Shown here: positions 12,417 to 22,650 of the stretch, piece after piece
How the letters are laid out: every line of letters starts with the position of its first letter
How positions within the stretch are numbered: position 1 is the stretch's first letter
DNA from: Corynespora cassiicola
Lineage: Eukaryota > Ascomycota > Dothideomycetes > Pleosporales > Corynesporascaceae
NCBI GenBank assembly: GCA_022059125.1
Contig: JAEUWY010000006.1
Span: 620,001-684,000, forward strand
DNA: 64,000 nt
Reading direction: 5' to 3'
Notes under the pieces: model-generated
The model's input: the letters and a program-made list of their open reading frames with translations, nothing else
Databases searched by the model: none
What the model was told of the DNA's origin: nothing
Made by a program: the position numbers and the translations under genes

Positions 12417-13526
12417 ATGCATCTCCTTTGTACAATCGTAGCAGCGGCTGGACTTTTCGTCCTGACTACTGCCCATTCCAAGCACTCACACCCCAAAGCC
12501 AAAGCCAAATGTCCCCCATTTTCAGGCAACTTCACCGTCAAGAAATATCAACTATATCCCGAGAATGCAGACTTTGACAATAACACCTGCAAGCTATTCA
12601 TTGGGTACCTCCCCTCCTCTCGTCAATCTCATCGCTCGCTAATCACCCCCTATAGCCAGCTATGGAACGCCTCCCTCGGGATCTACGACCCCTACACCCA
12701 GGCCCACGAGACCATCGATTTCCCCAACATCTCCCATGACCCCGCATTCCACATGGGCGGCGTTGGTGCAGACGCATCCACAGGCTTAATCTCCATCGTC
12801 GCCGACGCGGGCGCCGCCTTCGGCACAAACGGCAAGGACATCTCCGGCACGAACTGGCTGCTCCGACTCGACGCGGCGACCAAGAAGGTCGTGTGGCAGG
12901 TCAACCTGACCGAGACGTCGCGGGGCGTGTATGGCGGGTTCCAGGACGTCGAGCACGACCCTGACGGCAACGTCTTCGTCGTGGGCACGTGGCCCGGCAG
13001 CTTGCTCAAAGTCAGCGCTGATGGCAATTACGTCGTGCCCTGGTATCTGCCCGCGCAGATTGTGCAGACGCAGAAGGGGATTGGGGGTATCGCGGCGTTG
13101 GGGTGGACGCTCATCGCTCAGGGGGACCAGAGCGGCGCGCTGTGGCGCTTCGATATGCGCGCCGCTGTCGGCGTGCCGGTCCCCATTCCCATCACAAAGG
13201 GCAACCACACGTTTGAGTCTGGCGATGCGATTCAGCTGCCGCCCAAGTACGGCGGCGAGGTGTTGCTGGTCGCGGAAAACAATGTCGGCGTCAGCGTGTT
13301 CAGAAGCCAGGATCGGTGGTTGAGCGCGGAGTTCAAGGGCGTGGTGCCGATTGGCAGCGTTGAGCCGGGGACGAGCGCGGTCGCGCCGGTGCAGGTTGGG
13401 GATGCGGTCTACATGGTTTTGGAGCCGTTTGGGGATGTGGGGTTGGGGGGGCCGGGAACGGCAGGGAACAGGTCGGAGTTTCCGTTCAGGGACATTACGG
13501 GGGAGGTGGATGCTTTACTTAGGTAG
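12417..13526 (+). CDS. Secreted TRI14-like protein
   Basis: Two exons, 12417-12604 and 12656-13526, give 352 residues. The 51-nt GT-AG intron is a multiple of three and stop-free, so the unspliced frame also stays open. An N-terminal signal peptide (about 1-20, LLCTIVAAAGLFVLTTA) is followed by C-P-P-F-S-G-N-F-T and the conserved run PENADFDNNTCKLFIG-QLWNAS, then a beta-propeller-like body (IYDPYTQ, GGVGADASTGLISIVADAGAAF, GFQDVEHDPDGN). This pattern resembles the TRI14 family, named from the Fusarium trichothecene cluster where it affects virulence rather than toxin chemistry. No trichothecene genes lie nearby, so the homologue here is a lone member. Splicing was preferred because it restores the continuous family motif. 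Biochemical activity is unknown; N-glycosylation sites are several. Confidence 0.82.
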   Translation: MHLLCTIVAAAGLFVLTTAHSKHSHPKAKAKCPPFSGNFTVKKYQLYPENADFDNNTCKLFIGYLPSSRQSHRSLITPYSQLWNASLGIYDPYTQAHETIDFPNISHDPAFHMGGVGADASTGLISIVADAGAAFGTNGKDISGTNWLLRLDAATKKVVWQVNLTETSRGVYGGFQDVEHDPDGNVFVVGTWPGSLLKVSADGNYVVPWYLPAQIVQTQKGIGGIAALGWTLIAQGDQSGALWRFDMRAAVGVPVPIPITKGNHTFESGDAIQLPPKYGGEVLLVAENNVGVSVFRSQDRWLSAEFKGVVPIGSVEPGTSAVAPVQVGDAVYMVLEPFGDVGLGGPGTAGNRSEFPFRDITGEVDALLR

Positions 13527-14056
13527 ATTGAGGGTGTGTTTTATACGGGGAGAAGGTTTTGGCGATGGATGTTCATGTGCTGGTGGTGACGCTGATCATC
13601 ATCATCATCACTATCCGGCTCGCACTTGGGCTCTGAATGCTCGCAAGAACATTTGCAGGCTGCGGTTCAGTTTTTAGATCCATGCACAAGATAAGATCAT
13701 CATTTTAGAAACAGACATAAAAGGAAAACTAGATTGTATTTAGTCATTCCGCTTTAGGTCCCTGGTTTTTAATCTGGTCATGAGAATTCATGTGCATTGA
13801 ATAGAAAATGCAGGGTAAGGGCAAACATCTTTTTAGATATCAGGGATGCTTCAGTATTTTCAATGTGGAAAAATCCAATCTAAAAAAAAAAAGTTCGTAT
13901 CTTGGTTGACATCCTCACCTCAGTGCTTTTTAAAAGCAGGATATTTCACATCGGATACATTGCCAGTCCCTTCAGGCCATATTTTGGACTTGGCATGTTT
14001 TAGAATTTCAAGTGCGGGTAGTCCTCCACGGTCTCCCACAGTTGACACATCTTTCA

Positions 14057-14092
14057 GGTCTTTTGGATCTTTTGGATCTTTTGGATTTTTGT
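14057..14092 (+). repeat. Short tandem repeat, unit of about 9-10 bases (tcttttgga)
   Basis: Three to four successive copies of a tcttttgga-like unit are visible. On the minus strand the unit would encode Lys-Asp-Pro repeats if translated. Likely a simple replication-slippage repeat. Confidence 0.7.
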
Positions 14093-14962
14093 TCCCTGGA
14101 TGGAGTTGCCTGTGTGGAGGAAAGGATTGGAGGTTTGCGCTGGAGGATTCAAATAGGGAAGAGAACAAGGGTTTGAATTGAGCATGTGAGATCCCAAACA
14201 AGATCTTGGGACTCGCGTGAATGTCGATTAGTCATGTGCAACATGCATCACCAAGACGGCGGTGGAGCCCATACATCTGGCTCTCGATGATTTGAGATAT
14301 CTATCTCAAAACCAATTTCAACATACCATTGGACGCATTTATCTCAAAGACTATGATGTAGATCTAATACTGATAATAATCATCCCCTCCAGAGCAAGAT
14401 TTAGGATCTAGCGAGACTCATTAACAGGCACAAGTTATTCTTAGTCCATGCATACCGGTTTTTCAACCGGGTTTGCACGGATTATATCCGAGAGATGCCA
14501 TAAGGCAGCCTATCAAGATATAGACTAGAATCTGCCCCGATTTTCTAAACCAAGGTGAGGGGAGACTTCGATTGTGGGCAGGTTGCATGAGCGAGCCAGA
14601 TTGAGGGAGTTCTGTGAAGCGCTTTGCCATTCTACCGTCGGGCCGCCCACATAGACGATGATCTTTTCTGGATTCAGGTAGCAACGGTTAAAAGCCTCCA
14701 CAGTCACCGTTACCCCATCTTAAGTTCCAATCTAAAAAGTGTCTACACATCTCCATTGAGCTTTCGTGATCGGTCCCATGTCCGACTTTGGAGTTAGCGA
14801 GTCCGCCCTGAAAATCACCGGTCTAGGTTTTCCCGCTCGCGACGCAAATAAATTAAGAAATGGCCGATTTAGCACATGTTATTGCAATTCAACTAGATTG
14901 CACCTCCCTATACGCAAATTTAGACGCACGGTGGATACGGATCGTTAATATGCTCGGCCAAC

Positions 14963-14970
14963 ATATAAAA
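14963..14970 (+). promoter_or_regulatory. Candidate TATA box of GH43 gene
   Basis: The sequence atataaaa lies about 50-58 bases upstream of the preferred GH43 start codon at 15021. Position and composition fit a fungal TATA element; no other support. Confidence 0.35.
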
Positions 14971-15020
14971 CCAATTGTTTGCTGGCTCATGGGGTGCGTT
15001 TCAGCATCACCATTCGCAAA

Positions 15021-16607
15021 ATGTTTGGGTCACGCCTCTTCGTTGTTTCAAGTTTGTTGTTCTCTCTCGTTTCCTTGATCCCTGGGGTATCATCTCAGGA
15101 GACTTTCAGGAACCCTGTGTTGTACGAGGATTACCCAGACAATGATGTCTCGGTCGGACCAGATGGAGCCTTTTACTTTTCGGCCTCCAACTTCCACTTC
15201 AGTCCCGGTGCACCGATTCTTCGCTCGCACGACCTTGTGAACTGGGAGCCCGTTGGCCATTCCATCCCCCGCCTAACTTTTGGCGAGGGCTACGATCTCC
15301 CTCCTGGCCAACGTGCCTACCGCGCTGGTACTTGGGCCTCCACTTTGAGGTACAGAGAGAGCAATGGAAAGTGGTATTGGATCGGATGCACCAACTTCTG
15401 GAACACATGGATCTTCACGGCATCGGCTCCAGAGGGGCCTTGGGAGAAGTCTGCGCAGCTCCCCGGCGGAACTTGCTACTATGATCTCGGACTTTTGATT
15501 GACGACACTGATACCATGTATGTGGTATACGGAAATGGCCAAGTCAATGTTGCTCAGCTTGCTGCCGACGGTCTGAGTTCAGTGCGGACCCAAAACGTTT
15601 TCAACGCTTCCAATGCTGGCGCAGACAGCATTGAGGGAAACCGCATGTACCAGATCAACGGAACCTACTATATCTTGAACGATCGACCCGGAACCACGAC
15701 GTACATTTGGAAATCCGAGAGCCCCTGGGGACCTTATGAGGTCAAGACGCTCGTAGACAGCGTTACCCCCCCTCTTGAGGGGGGCAACTCGCCCCACCAG
15801 GGTAGTCTTATCGAAACCGCCGAAGGCGACTGGTATTTCATGTCTTTCACATGGGCATATCCTTCTGGCCGCCTGCCCGTTCTGGCCCCAATCACGTGGG
15901 GTGCCGATGGCTTCCCCTCCTTGGTACTTGGCGACAACGGCGGCTGGGGATCAACTTACCCGTACCCGCTGCCGCCCCAGCCACTCTTCGACTGGACCAG
16001 GACGTACAACTTCGAAGGCCCCTCTCTCGGCCCGACATGGGAATGGAACCACAACCCGGACGTCACCAGATTCGAGGTCAACAACGGGGTGACGCTGCAC
16101 ACTGCTAGCGTAACCGAGGACCTTTACCAGGCGCGCAATACGCTTACCCATCGTGTGCATGCCGAGTACCCTGTTGGAACCGTCGAGATTGACTTTTCCA
16201 ATGCGGCTGATGGCGACCGCTTTGGCCTCTCGGCGTTCCGCGACCGTAGTGCGTACATTGGCATCCACCGCTCGGGCTCTCAATCCACCATCACTGTCGC
16301 GCACAACATGACGATTGATGAGTTTGGTGGGCAGACGTTGGACATGGGTCAGGTGGTGGCCACAGCTCCGGTACCCGAGGGCACAACCAAGATTTGGTTC
16401 CGCGTCGAACTTGATGCCAGGCCGAATGGGAGCAGGGATAGCAATTACTTTTATAGCTTTGATGGTGCCGAGTTCACAAAGTTGGGCGACTCTTACGAGC
16501 TTTACACCGGCTGGGCTTTCTTTATGGGCTACCGGTTTGGTATCTTCAACCATGCCACCACGGCCTTGGGGGGCTCTGTGAAGGTTTTATCCTTCACATC
16601 TGCTTAG
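15021..16607 (+). CDS. Secreted glycoside hydrolase family 43 protein
   Basis: Intronless, 528 residues from the preferred Met at 15021; an in-frame Met at 14979 would add 14 residues before the signal peptide. The signal peptide is about residues 1-25 (hydrophobic LFVVSSLLFSLVSLIPGVSS). The catalytic five-bladed propeller shows the GH43 acidic triad by position: Asp near residue 39 in DYPDNDVSVGPDG (base), Asp in CYYDLGLLIDD (about 155, pKa modulator) and Glu in SIEGNRMYQING (about 203, acid). The C-terminal 190 residues form a concanavalin-like beta-sandwich (GH43_C2 type) ending in YRFGIFNHATT. The family acts on arabinan or xylan side chains (alpha-arabinofuranosidase or beta-xylosidase); the exact substrate cannot be told. 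Role inferred: extracellular plant cell-wall breakdown. Confidence 0.92.
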   Translation: MFGSRLFVVSSLLFSLVSLIPGVSSQETFRNPVLYEDYPDNDVSVGPDGAFYFSASNFHFSPGAPILRSHDLVNWEPVGHSIPRLTFGEGYDLPPGQRAYRAGTWASTLRYRESNGKWYWIGCTNFWNTWIFTASAPEGPWEKSAQLPGGTCYYDLGLLIDDTDTMYVVYGNGQVNVAQLAADGLSSVRTQNVFNASNAGADSIEGNRMYQINGTYYILNDRPGTTTYIWKSESPWGPYEVKTLVDSVTPPLEGGNSPHQGSLIETAEGDWYFMSFTWAYPSGRLPVLAPITWGADGFPSLVLGDNGGWGSTYPYPLPPQPLFDWTRTYNFEGPSLGPTWEWNHNPDVTRFEVNNGVTLHTASVTEDLYQARNTLTHRVHAEYPVGTVEIDFSNAADGDRFGLSAFRDRSAYIGIHRSGSQSTITVAHNMTIDEFGGQTLDMGQVVATAPVPEGTTKIWFRVELDARPNGSRDSNYFYSFDGAEFTKLGDSYELYTGWAFFMGYRFGIFNHATTALGGSVKVLSFTSA

Positions 16608-16961
16608 TCCAGATGCTTGAGTTCATGTTGATAGTATTCTAAATGTATATATTTGACCTTTCGCTTTGTTGATCTCAAGTAAATATACGTCATGAAAGGC
16701 TCTTCCTTGCGTACCTTGATGCTACGAGATTTCATTGTGATCATGCAATATACCTTTGGGATCGCATCGTGTTCATAGCTTGTTGTACAAACAAAGATAG
16801 ATTTTGGAGTGAGCTAAGTGTGGCGTTGTACGCAAGGCGAACGCCTGAGTCACAACCTGGCCTTCTCAAAGCACCTAACCTTTGGCTCAGTATACAGTAC
16901 CTGTAACTTCTCAGCTATTTTCCTCTATTGCAACTCATAGCCTGAGAAGATCTTTTGGAAA
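16608..16961. other. Intergenic region
   Basis: AT-rich spacer between the GH43 gene and the kinase-like gene. No gene seen. Confidence 0.4.
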
Positions 16962-18227
16962 ATGGAGTGTTTAGAAGATGGGCAGATCAAGCTAGAAGGG
17001 AATTTCCCGCTAAATCCAGCTGTCATTGAAGGTAATACCCCATATTTTAATCCAAACTTTAGATAGATTAATGCTTCAAAGCTCTGCCTCTTGAAACAAA
17101 AGCCATATGCGCTGACACCTGTGGCGTTTCTGCATGGGCTACAACAGTCAAAATCTCAGCCATACTGCCAAACAACAGTCAGAAAACATATTTCCTGAAA
17201 GTAAGTCTAGAGCCCTCCTAAAGTAGATCATTTTTGCTAATGCGATACATTTCCAATAGTGCGCTACTGGCACCCGCGCTAGGCCTATGACCGAAGGGGA
17301 ATACCATTCCGCTTGCGCCATCAATGAGGTGGTGCCATCGTTAGTACCAAAAGCAGTAGGATGGGGGACCTATCAAGAGAGCGATTCACAAGTTTACTTT
17401 TTCATCGGAGAATACCATTACATGGATGTTTCTGTGTCTCCTAAACCAATATCGCTTATGGAAAAGATTGTCGCGCTTCATACAAAAGGCAAGTCACCAA
17501 ACGGAATGTTTGGCTTTTCGGTGCCCACAGCATTGGGTAAGTTCGAGCGTACTGTGACTTGGGAAAAAAGCTGGGCAGCTTGCTTTGCAAATCAGCTCAA
17601 AGATGTCATACGGTATGACAATGCCAACAATGGACCTTGGCCAGAATTAGGCTTAGTTTGCCAGCAAATTCTTGAAAGAGTCATTCCTAGGCTGTTAGGA
17701 GCTTTGCAGTCTGAAGGCCGGAGCATAGAACCCGTTTTGATCCATGGCGATCTATGGGAACAAAACGTTGGGAGGGATTTAAAAACCGATGAAGATATCC
17801 TTTTCGATCCAGGTAGCACATATGCTCACAACGAGATGGAATTTGGGACATGGAGGTGCTCTTGGGCATCCCATTTCAGAAAACCAGAGTACATGGAAAT
17901 GTATAAACGGCATATACATCCCTCTGAACCGGTACACGAATGGGCTGATCGTAATCGTCTCTATAGTTTGCATCCGTATCTGAACGATTCTGCTGGCCAT
18001 CCCGGTAGCGCATCCAGGGCTACGTAAGTCCTCATCTTATCTGTAATTGATGGACCGAGCTAACATATCTAAGAGCTTACAACGATATGTTGTATCTCTG
18101 TGAAAAATACGCACCTCTGGATATTTTAGAGAGTTATCGCCCCGAGAATGACATCAGTGTCACTGGAGCATACATACAACATTCTACACACATAATGAGG
18201 GACGCTCACCTCAACCAAAGCCAGTAG
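16962..18227 (+). CDS. Fructosamine-kinase-like protein (Fructosamin_kin family)
   Basis: Four exons, 16962-17031, 17082-17200, 17260-18023 and 18074-18227, join in frame to 368 residues. Introns are 50-59 nt and GT-AG. The body matches the fructosamine/ketosamine-3-kinase family: N-lobe strand with WATTVKISAIL, then KTYFLK, a family-typical LVPKAVGWGTY segment, the catalytic HGDLWEQN (about residue 215) and the metal-binding LFDPGSTYAHNEMEFG. Family members phosphorylate sugars attached to protein lysines and so help remove glycation damage; many fungal paralogues have no tested substrate. In fungal members the loop is often HGDLWDGN; here Glu-Gln replaces Asp-Gly, with the metal-binding Asn kept. 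AT-rich context and the neighbouring HET gene suggest an accessory copy. Gene structure is my reconstruction. Confidence 0.85.
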
Positions 18228-18372
18228 TCAAAAAAGACACGTGGTACATGATGAACTACTATAGAGAATTTTTCTCATATGAAGTGGCTTCTAGAGTGTG
18301 TGTATCTAGTGCATTCTTATTGCGCAAGAACCAATTTAATTCCAGTAGCACTGCCCCGAATCTTCAATATAA

Positions 18373-19830
18373 TTAAGATAGCCAGTCGCGACAGAAACTT
18401 TGCTCCTCATGTACTGGCATGCTTACAGCCTGGCGATGTAAGATCATAAGTCTGCAGAAAATTCTCACTGGGAGATAGAGTGTTGGTGGGTGATCTTCGT
18501 CGCCACCGCTGAAAGTGATTTCCCTGTCCCCGATAAGCCATCCATGAGGGCACTTGCTTATGTCGTAGAGCGAGTTCACATCAAGGAAGCCCCGTTCTGA
18601 CGAAAGAGGGCCCCGGCATCGGTACCCCAGCTCCCCGTCCCTATATCCGTAGAAAACTCTTTTTGATACCATGTGGGGGCAATCAATACTAAAGACCACT
18701 CCGCTTTTGTAGATAGCCATGGGTACTTCCCAAATGTGATCACCCAGATGTTTTGCGTATAATCTTCCAGAGTCTTGGTCCTGTTTTGCCATCCTGAGTT
18801 CAACCCTTGAATGCATGCCTTGCACATCCACAATCTCTCCATCTATAAGTTCCCAAGAAACGCCAGAAAAGTCATGCTGTTTTACGTGGAGAGTCTTGAG
18901 AACTGTATTCCAAACACAAATGCAGGTTTGGCGTGACACGTGCACCACATTTGCAACGAGCGTGGATATATGTGATGAGTAATCCACCTCTACCGCATCG
19001 CCTTCCTCGGAGATGGAAAGAATCGAGTAAATGCCGTCCCGGGGGTCCGAGCACTGGTTCATACCAAAGGCCTGGATATTCTGTATCAAGGGACGCTTCT
19101 TGAAGCTCGAACCTCCCATCTCCTTAAACACACTGCACAATCTAATCTTTGGCCTCGAGTTGTAAAACCACGATTCAATCATGTCTCTCAGCGGGAGCTC
19201 TTGGTAGCTCGCCACAAGGATGACATTCTTAGCCAGAAGGACCTCCTGTGTTATCCATGCGCGAGACCAATACGGATTGAAGGCAAGCTTGATAGAAGTT
19301 TTTTTTGCCCATTCATTGTTTAGATGAGACAGATTCTTTATCGAACCTAGGTATTGGGCGATTTCCATGTCGCTGCTGAGCCACGAGAGGACGAATTCCG
19401 CATTCGAGTAAATCTGACCCATTTGTTTTACTTGGTGATTTCTCTCCAGGGTATTATCTTGGTCTATGCATAGAGCGTCAATCCACAGGGCTTTCCCCAC
19501 ATACTTGTGGCTTGCAATCCCCAGGAATTCTAGAAGGTTGCGCCTGACCGAGAAGAGCATACCATCGATTTTTATTAACGACGTGTCACCTGGAGGGCCC
19601 CATACGTACGAAAGGCATACATAATTGGAATCGATTGTCGCATGATGAATTTCGCATTTGATAAATCTCCAATCATCATCTGGTGGTAACACTTTGATTA
19701 CGCGTAGCGAGGTTGTTCCAGGATCTAGAGGCTGATGTTTATAGAATTGCTCGCGAGAATCACTTCTCTCCTCTTGCGGATACCCGGGATTTAGCTCCAT
19801 GTTGAAAATATCTTCATCTTCAAAAGCCAT
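18373..19830 (-). CDS. HET-domain protein (heterokaryon incompatibility)
   Basis: Single exon, 485 residues from the preferred Met at 19830. The open frame continues upstream to 19968 through a 13-base A run, which would encode a Phe/Leu-rich stretch; the internal Met is preferred because it precedes the normal HET N-terminus. The HET core spans roughly residues 68-200: YVCLSYVWG, ALWIDALCIDQDN, and QMGQIYSNAEFVLSWL. Later blocks (AWITQEVLLAKNVIL, DPRDGIYSILSI) are also typical. HET proteins trigger programmed death when incompatible fungal cells fuse; the HET core is TIR-like in fold. The C-terminal 280 residues have no recognised partner domain such as NACHT or ankyrin. It is a common accessory, rapidly evolving family. 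No partner allele-recognition gene is obvious next to it. Confidence 0.92.
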   Translation of the reverse strand: MAFEDEDIFNMELNPGYPQEERSDSREQFYKHQPLDPGTTSLRVIKVLPPDDDWRFIKCEIHHATIDSNYVCLSYVWGPPGDTSLIKIDGMLFSVRRNLLEFLGIASHKYVGKALWIDALCIDQDNTLERNHQVKQMGQIYSNAEFVLSWLSSDMEIAQYLGSIKNLSHLNNEWAKKTSIKLAFNPYWSRAWITQEVLLAKNVILVASYQELPLRDMIESWFYNSRPKIRLCSVFKEMGGSSFKKRPLIQNIQAFGMNQCSDPRDGIYSILSISEEGDAVEVDYSSHISTLVANVVHVSRQTCICVWNTVLKTLHVKQHDFSGVSWELIDGEIVDVQGMHSRVELRMAKQDQDSGRLYAKHLGDHIWEVPMAIYKSGVVFSIDCPHMVSKRVFYGYRDGELGYRCRGPLSSERGFLDVNSLYDISKCPHGWLIGDREITFSGGDEDHPPTLYLPVRIFCRLMILHRQAVSMPVHEEQSFCRDWLS

Positions 19831-20777
19831 GCCGGTGATATCGGTGTTTGTCGAATTCTTCAAAAAAAAAAAAAGCAGTTTCTTACTGTAAGCACGTTTG
19901 GTTTGCAGCAAGATATCGCTTTTATCGGGGTGCGGGGTATGTAGAGCTGAACCGTTTAAACGAGTCACGCGGGGTAATACAGGTGAACAGCTTCAGCTGA
20001 GAGAATACTTACCAATAGCATGCCTGTGTGCTGATGGCCCCCATCGTCAAGATCCATGCTCGCGGCGCCCACTCCGTAGATCTAAGTCCACTTTCCCAAC
20101 AACAAATAACAATTTGTTGCTCTCGCACACCATAGTCCCCAACGTCCCGGTTTTTATTGTCAGGCTTATACAATCTCTAGTAATCAAAGCTAAATCGAGC
20201 ATTTTCACCATATACAGAGGTTTCCGCTCTATTCTGATATCCACAAAGAGACGCTGCATTAATATTTTCGCTTTAGCCTCGCTGTCTTATGGTTGTGAAA
20301 AAGTCGGGACATATGAGTAACGGTCGATGGTTCAATCCGGTTGGCAACAGATAGAAGTCGAATTGATTTCATGCGGATATATCTTTGTTGTTCGGATGCG
20401 AGTCTATGCGGCTACAAATGCCCCCTTCTCATCTAGCCTAAGCTTGACGGATTTTGAAGGAAACACTCGACCCCATTCCAGATTGATTTATTCATTGAAG
20501 CTTTTTGTTCGCTCCCTACATAGATTTGATTAAAAACAAATTTCATGCTGCGCATGTTCGGCGATCTTTTACGGCTGGGCTTGTTTCGCAAAGCAGCCTA
20601 AAATCCTAGCACGTATTCTGGTAGTCTATTCTATTATATTTACGCAGAGGCTCTCCCACGAACCGGCTTGTATAGAATGCTTATGTTTTAATATGTCACA
20701 CTCGGCTCATAGCAAAAAGTAAAAGTGCTTTTGATTTCTGGTGGACAGAGTTTTCATAGTAGCTATGTATGTGAGTG
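19831..20777. other. AT-rich intergenic region
   Basis: No supported gene. It contains the HET gene upstream region, with an A13 tract at 19861-19873, and long AT-rich stretches. A stretch around 20329-20342 resembles a pol III B-box but has no tRNA arms around it. Confidence 0.4.
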
Positions 20778-21559
20778 TTACGTATCCGTTTTTTTTTTAT
20801 TTCCCCGTACAAGGGAGTGTTTACCGCTTGAGATCCATATGAGGCCGTCATCTATTTTCATGAGCTTAAACTTGAACATTTCCTGACGTGTAGACTGTTC
20901 TTGGTCCAGCAATCGATTCACCATGAATCTAATTTCGATCCTTTTTCATATTGGAAGCAAGCCGAGGCTTTGTGAATATAGGACTCACAGGTGATCTTGT
21001 TGATCAGCTTTTCCAGGGACGCTGGTGTCAGTCCCATGCGAAGGCGGCGTAGGTGTTATCTCAGAAATTTTGGAGAAAGGAGAGGAATCCTTCATGGCCA
21101 TACTTTCAAGATTTTCAGTCGTTGCAACGCTGCCAGTCGTTCTCCATGGATACGCCGCGGAAGTGTTTGATTTTACGCCCTTCTGCTCCGCCACATCCCA
21201 TGGGTGTGGCGACCTTTGAATTTTAGACGGCTCTTGTATCCCACAGAACGAGATGCCGTCATGTAAGCCCCCACCAAAGAGGACAAAGACACCGACATCG
21301 ATATCTTCATACGTCAATTTCAGACGCCTGCCCTCTGGGAATTTGTGCATATTTTCTGATGTCGACAATTCGAAATGCTGCAAAAGTCGCACGATCTGCC
21401 CTTGTCTCAACAAAATTTGAGACCCCCAAATCCCTAATGCATGACATGGGAGGAATTCATGTTTAGTCCAACTCAACTCCCCATTATCAATACTGTCTTT
21501 CCTTAGCTGCAAGCAAAAAAAGACACATGAAATTATGAACCACACACTTTTAGTCCCAT
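20778..21559 (-). CDS. Unrecognised small gene, three-exon model
   Basis: I do not recognise this protein. The central exon 20989-21506 is well bounded: cttgcag acceptor upstream and CT/GTGAGT donor downstream. It joins in frame to 20778-20928 (acceptor gaaattag), adding about 50 residues before a stop. A possible first exon of only 12 bases (21548-21559, MGLK) uses a GTGTGTGG donor and a 41-nt intron, which is short. The product would be 226 residues: an ordered N-terminal half (GELSWTKHEFLPCHALGIWG, then RQGQIVRLLQHFELS) and a Ser/Pro-rich second half. There is no signal peptide or membrane segment. It could be a fragment of a larger or decayed gene. The splice-frame continuity at both exon ends is the main evidence for it being real. 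Confidence 0.4.
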
Positions 21560-22650
21560 CCGAGAAATAATTTTACGCTCTCCTCTTCCTTCCCATCCCT
21601 CCATTTCTTTGAAGCTTTTAGTCCACACCCCAAACCCACCCCAGCGTAAAGAGACCCCCTCCCCAGGGCAGAAACAAGGGCTTTATATACCCTCCCACCG
21701 CCCTCCCACCGCCCTCCATCTTACTAATCACCCCCACCCCCATCCTTCAATGCAACGTGCCGACAAACGAATCCTCCCCTCCCCCGACTTCCGACCTCCG
21801 ACCTCGGATCCTCGGACCCTCGGACAATTAACCCCCTCGGACCCACCGCTACAAATACCTTCGGTACATTTCGCCCGTTTGTACCACATCCCCCCTTCAT
21901 TTTGCTTGGGCTTTGCTTTGCACCAACCCAGCAACGACGTGGTACAGCACATGGCAAACTCATGGCAAACTCATGTATCAGATCAAACATTGACTACAAA
22001 AAAAAAAAAGGCCCGAGTCTCACGCTCCATGCTCTGCTGCTGATTGGGAAATTGCGCGTACGTGCAACTTGTTACTACTTGCTACTTATATTAGAAGAAG
22101 GAGGGTAGAAGAGGGGCAAACGAATTGGCAACGTGGGAGCTACGGTGTGGTTGAATGGGTCAACTTGGGGAGGAAAAAAATTGGCACATGATGTAGCTTG
22201 GACTTTTACAGCGGGCCTGGCAGAATTAGTATTGGTCGCATGGTGTGGGCTCACAGTACAATCGGTCAGGCAGGCAGATGGACAGGCGCTGGCAACGAGC
22301 ACATAATGCGCAGCGCACATGGCGGGGGTGGGCTGTACGCAGCCGAGGGGCAAAAAGAGTCGACACGTGCATTGGGTTGGATGGTCATCACGCGTTGGGC
22401 AGCAGCAGTAGCATGGCGCAAGAAGAGAGTTTAAGTGGTGTTTCGTGAATCATTATTCGTTTCATTGGTCTAAATAGACATTGAAGGCAGTGCTGCATTA
22501 TTCCGCTGAAATGCAACACTGCAAAGAAGCCCCCAATTTTTCACACCCGCCTTACATATGCTCCCTGTCTAATTGCAATGAGCACCTGTTTGCCAAACCC
22601 TTGGCTTTACAAACCACAATCACTCACAAAGAAGATTTTACAATAATGAG
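21560..22650. other. Intergenic region with C-rich short repeats
   Basis: Downstream of mannitol-1-phosphate dehydrogenase. It contains C-rich direct repeats (cctcccaccgc twice at about 21681-21710; cgacctccgacctcggatcctcgg near 21789-21825), a tttatata element near 21681 and an A12 tract near 21998-22009. No coding gene is supported. Confidence 0.45.

Larger units (their letters stand above)
13527..15020. other. AT-rich intergenic region with decayed coding-like fragments
   Basis: About 1.5 kb of AT-rich DNA. Two minus-strand frames look weakly protein-like: about 13920-14190, which contains a repeated Lys-Asp-Pro unit, and 14525-14707, 60 residues. I could not link them into a gene or recognise either. 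A short tandem repeat lies at about 14057-14092 and a CCGGTT...AACCGG hairpin near 14454-14470. The right end holds the GH43 promoter. Confidence 0.4.

Noticed and set aside
20329..20342. Match to a pol III B-box (ggttcaatcc)
   Set aside because: No acceptor, D or anticodon arm can be formed around it.
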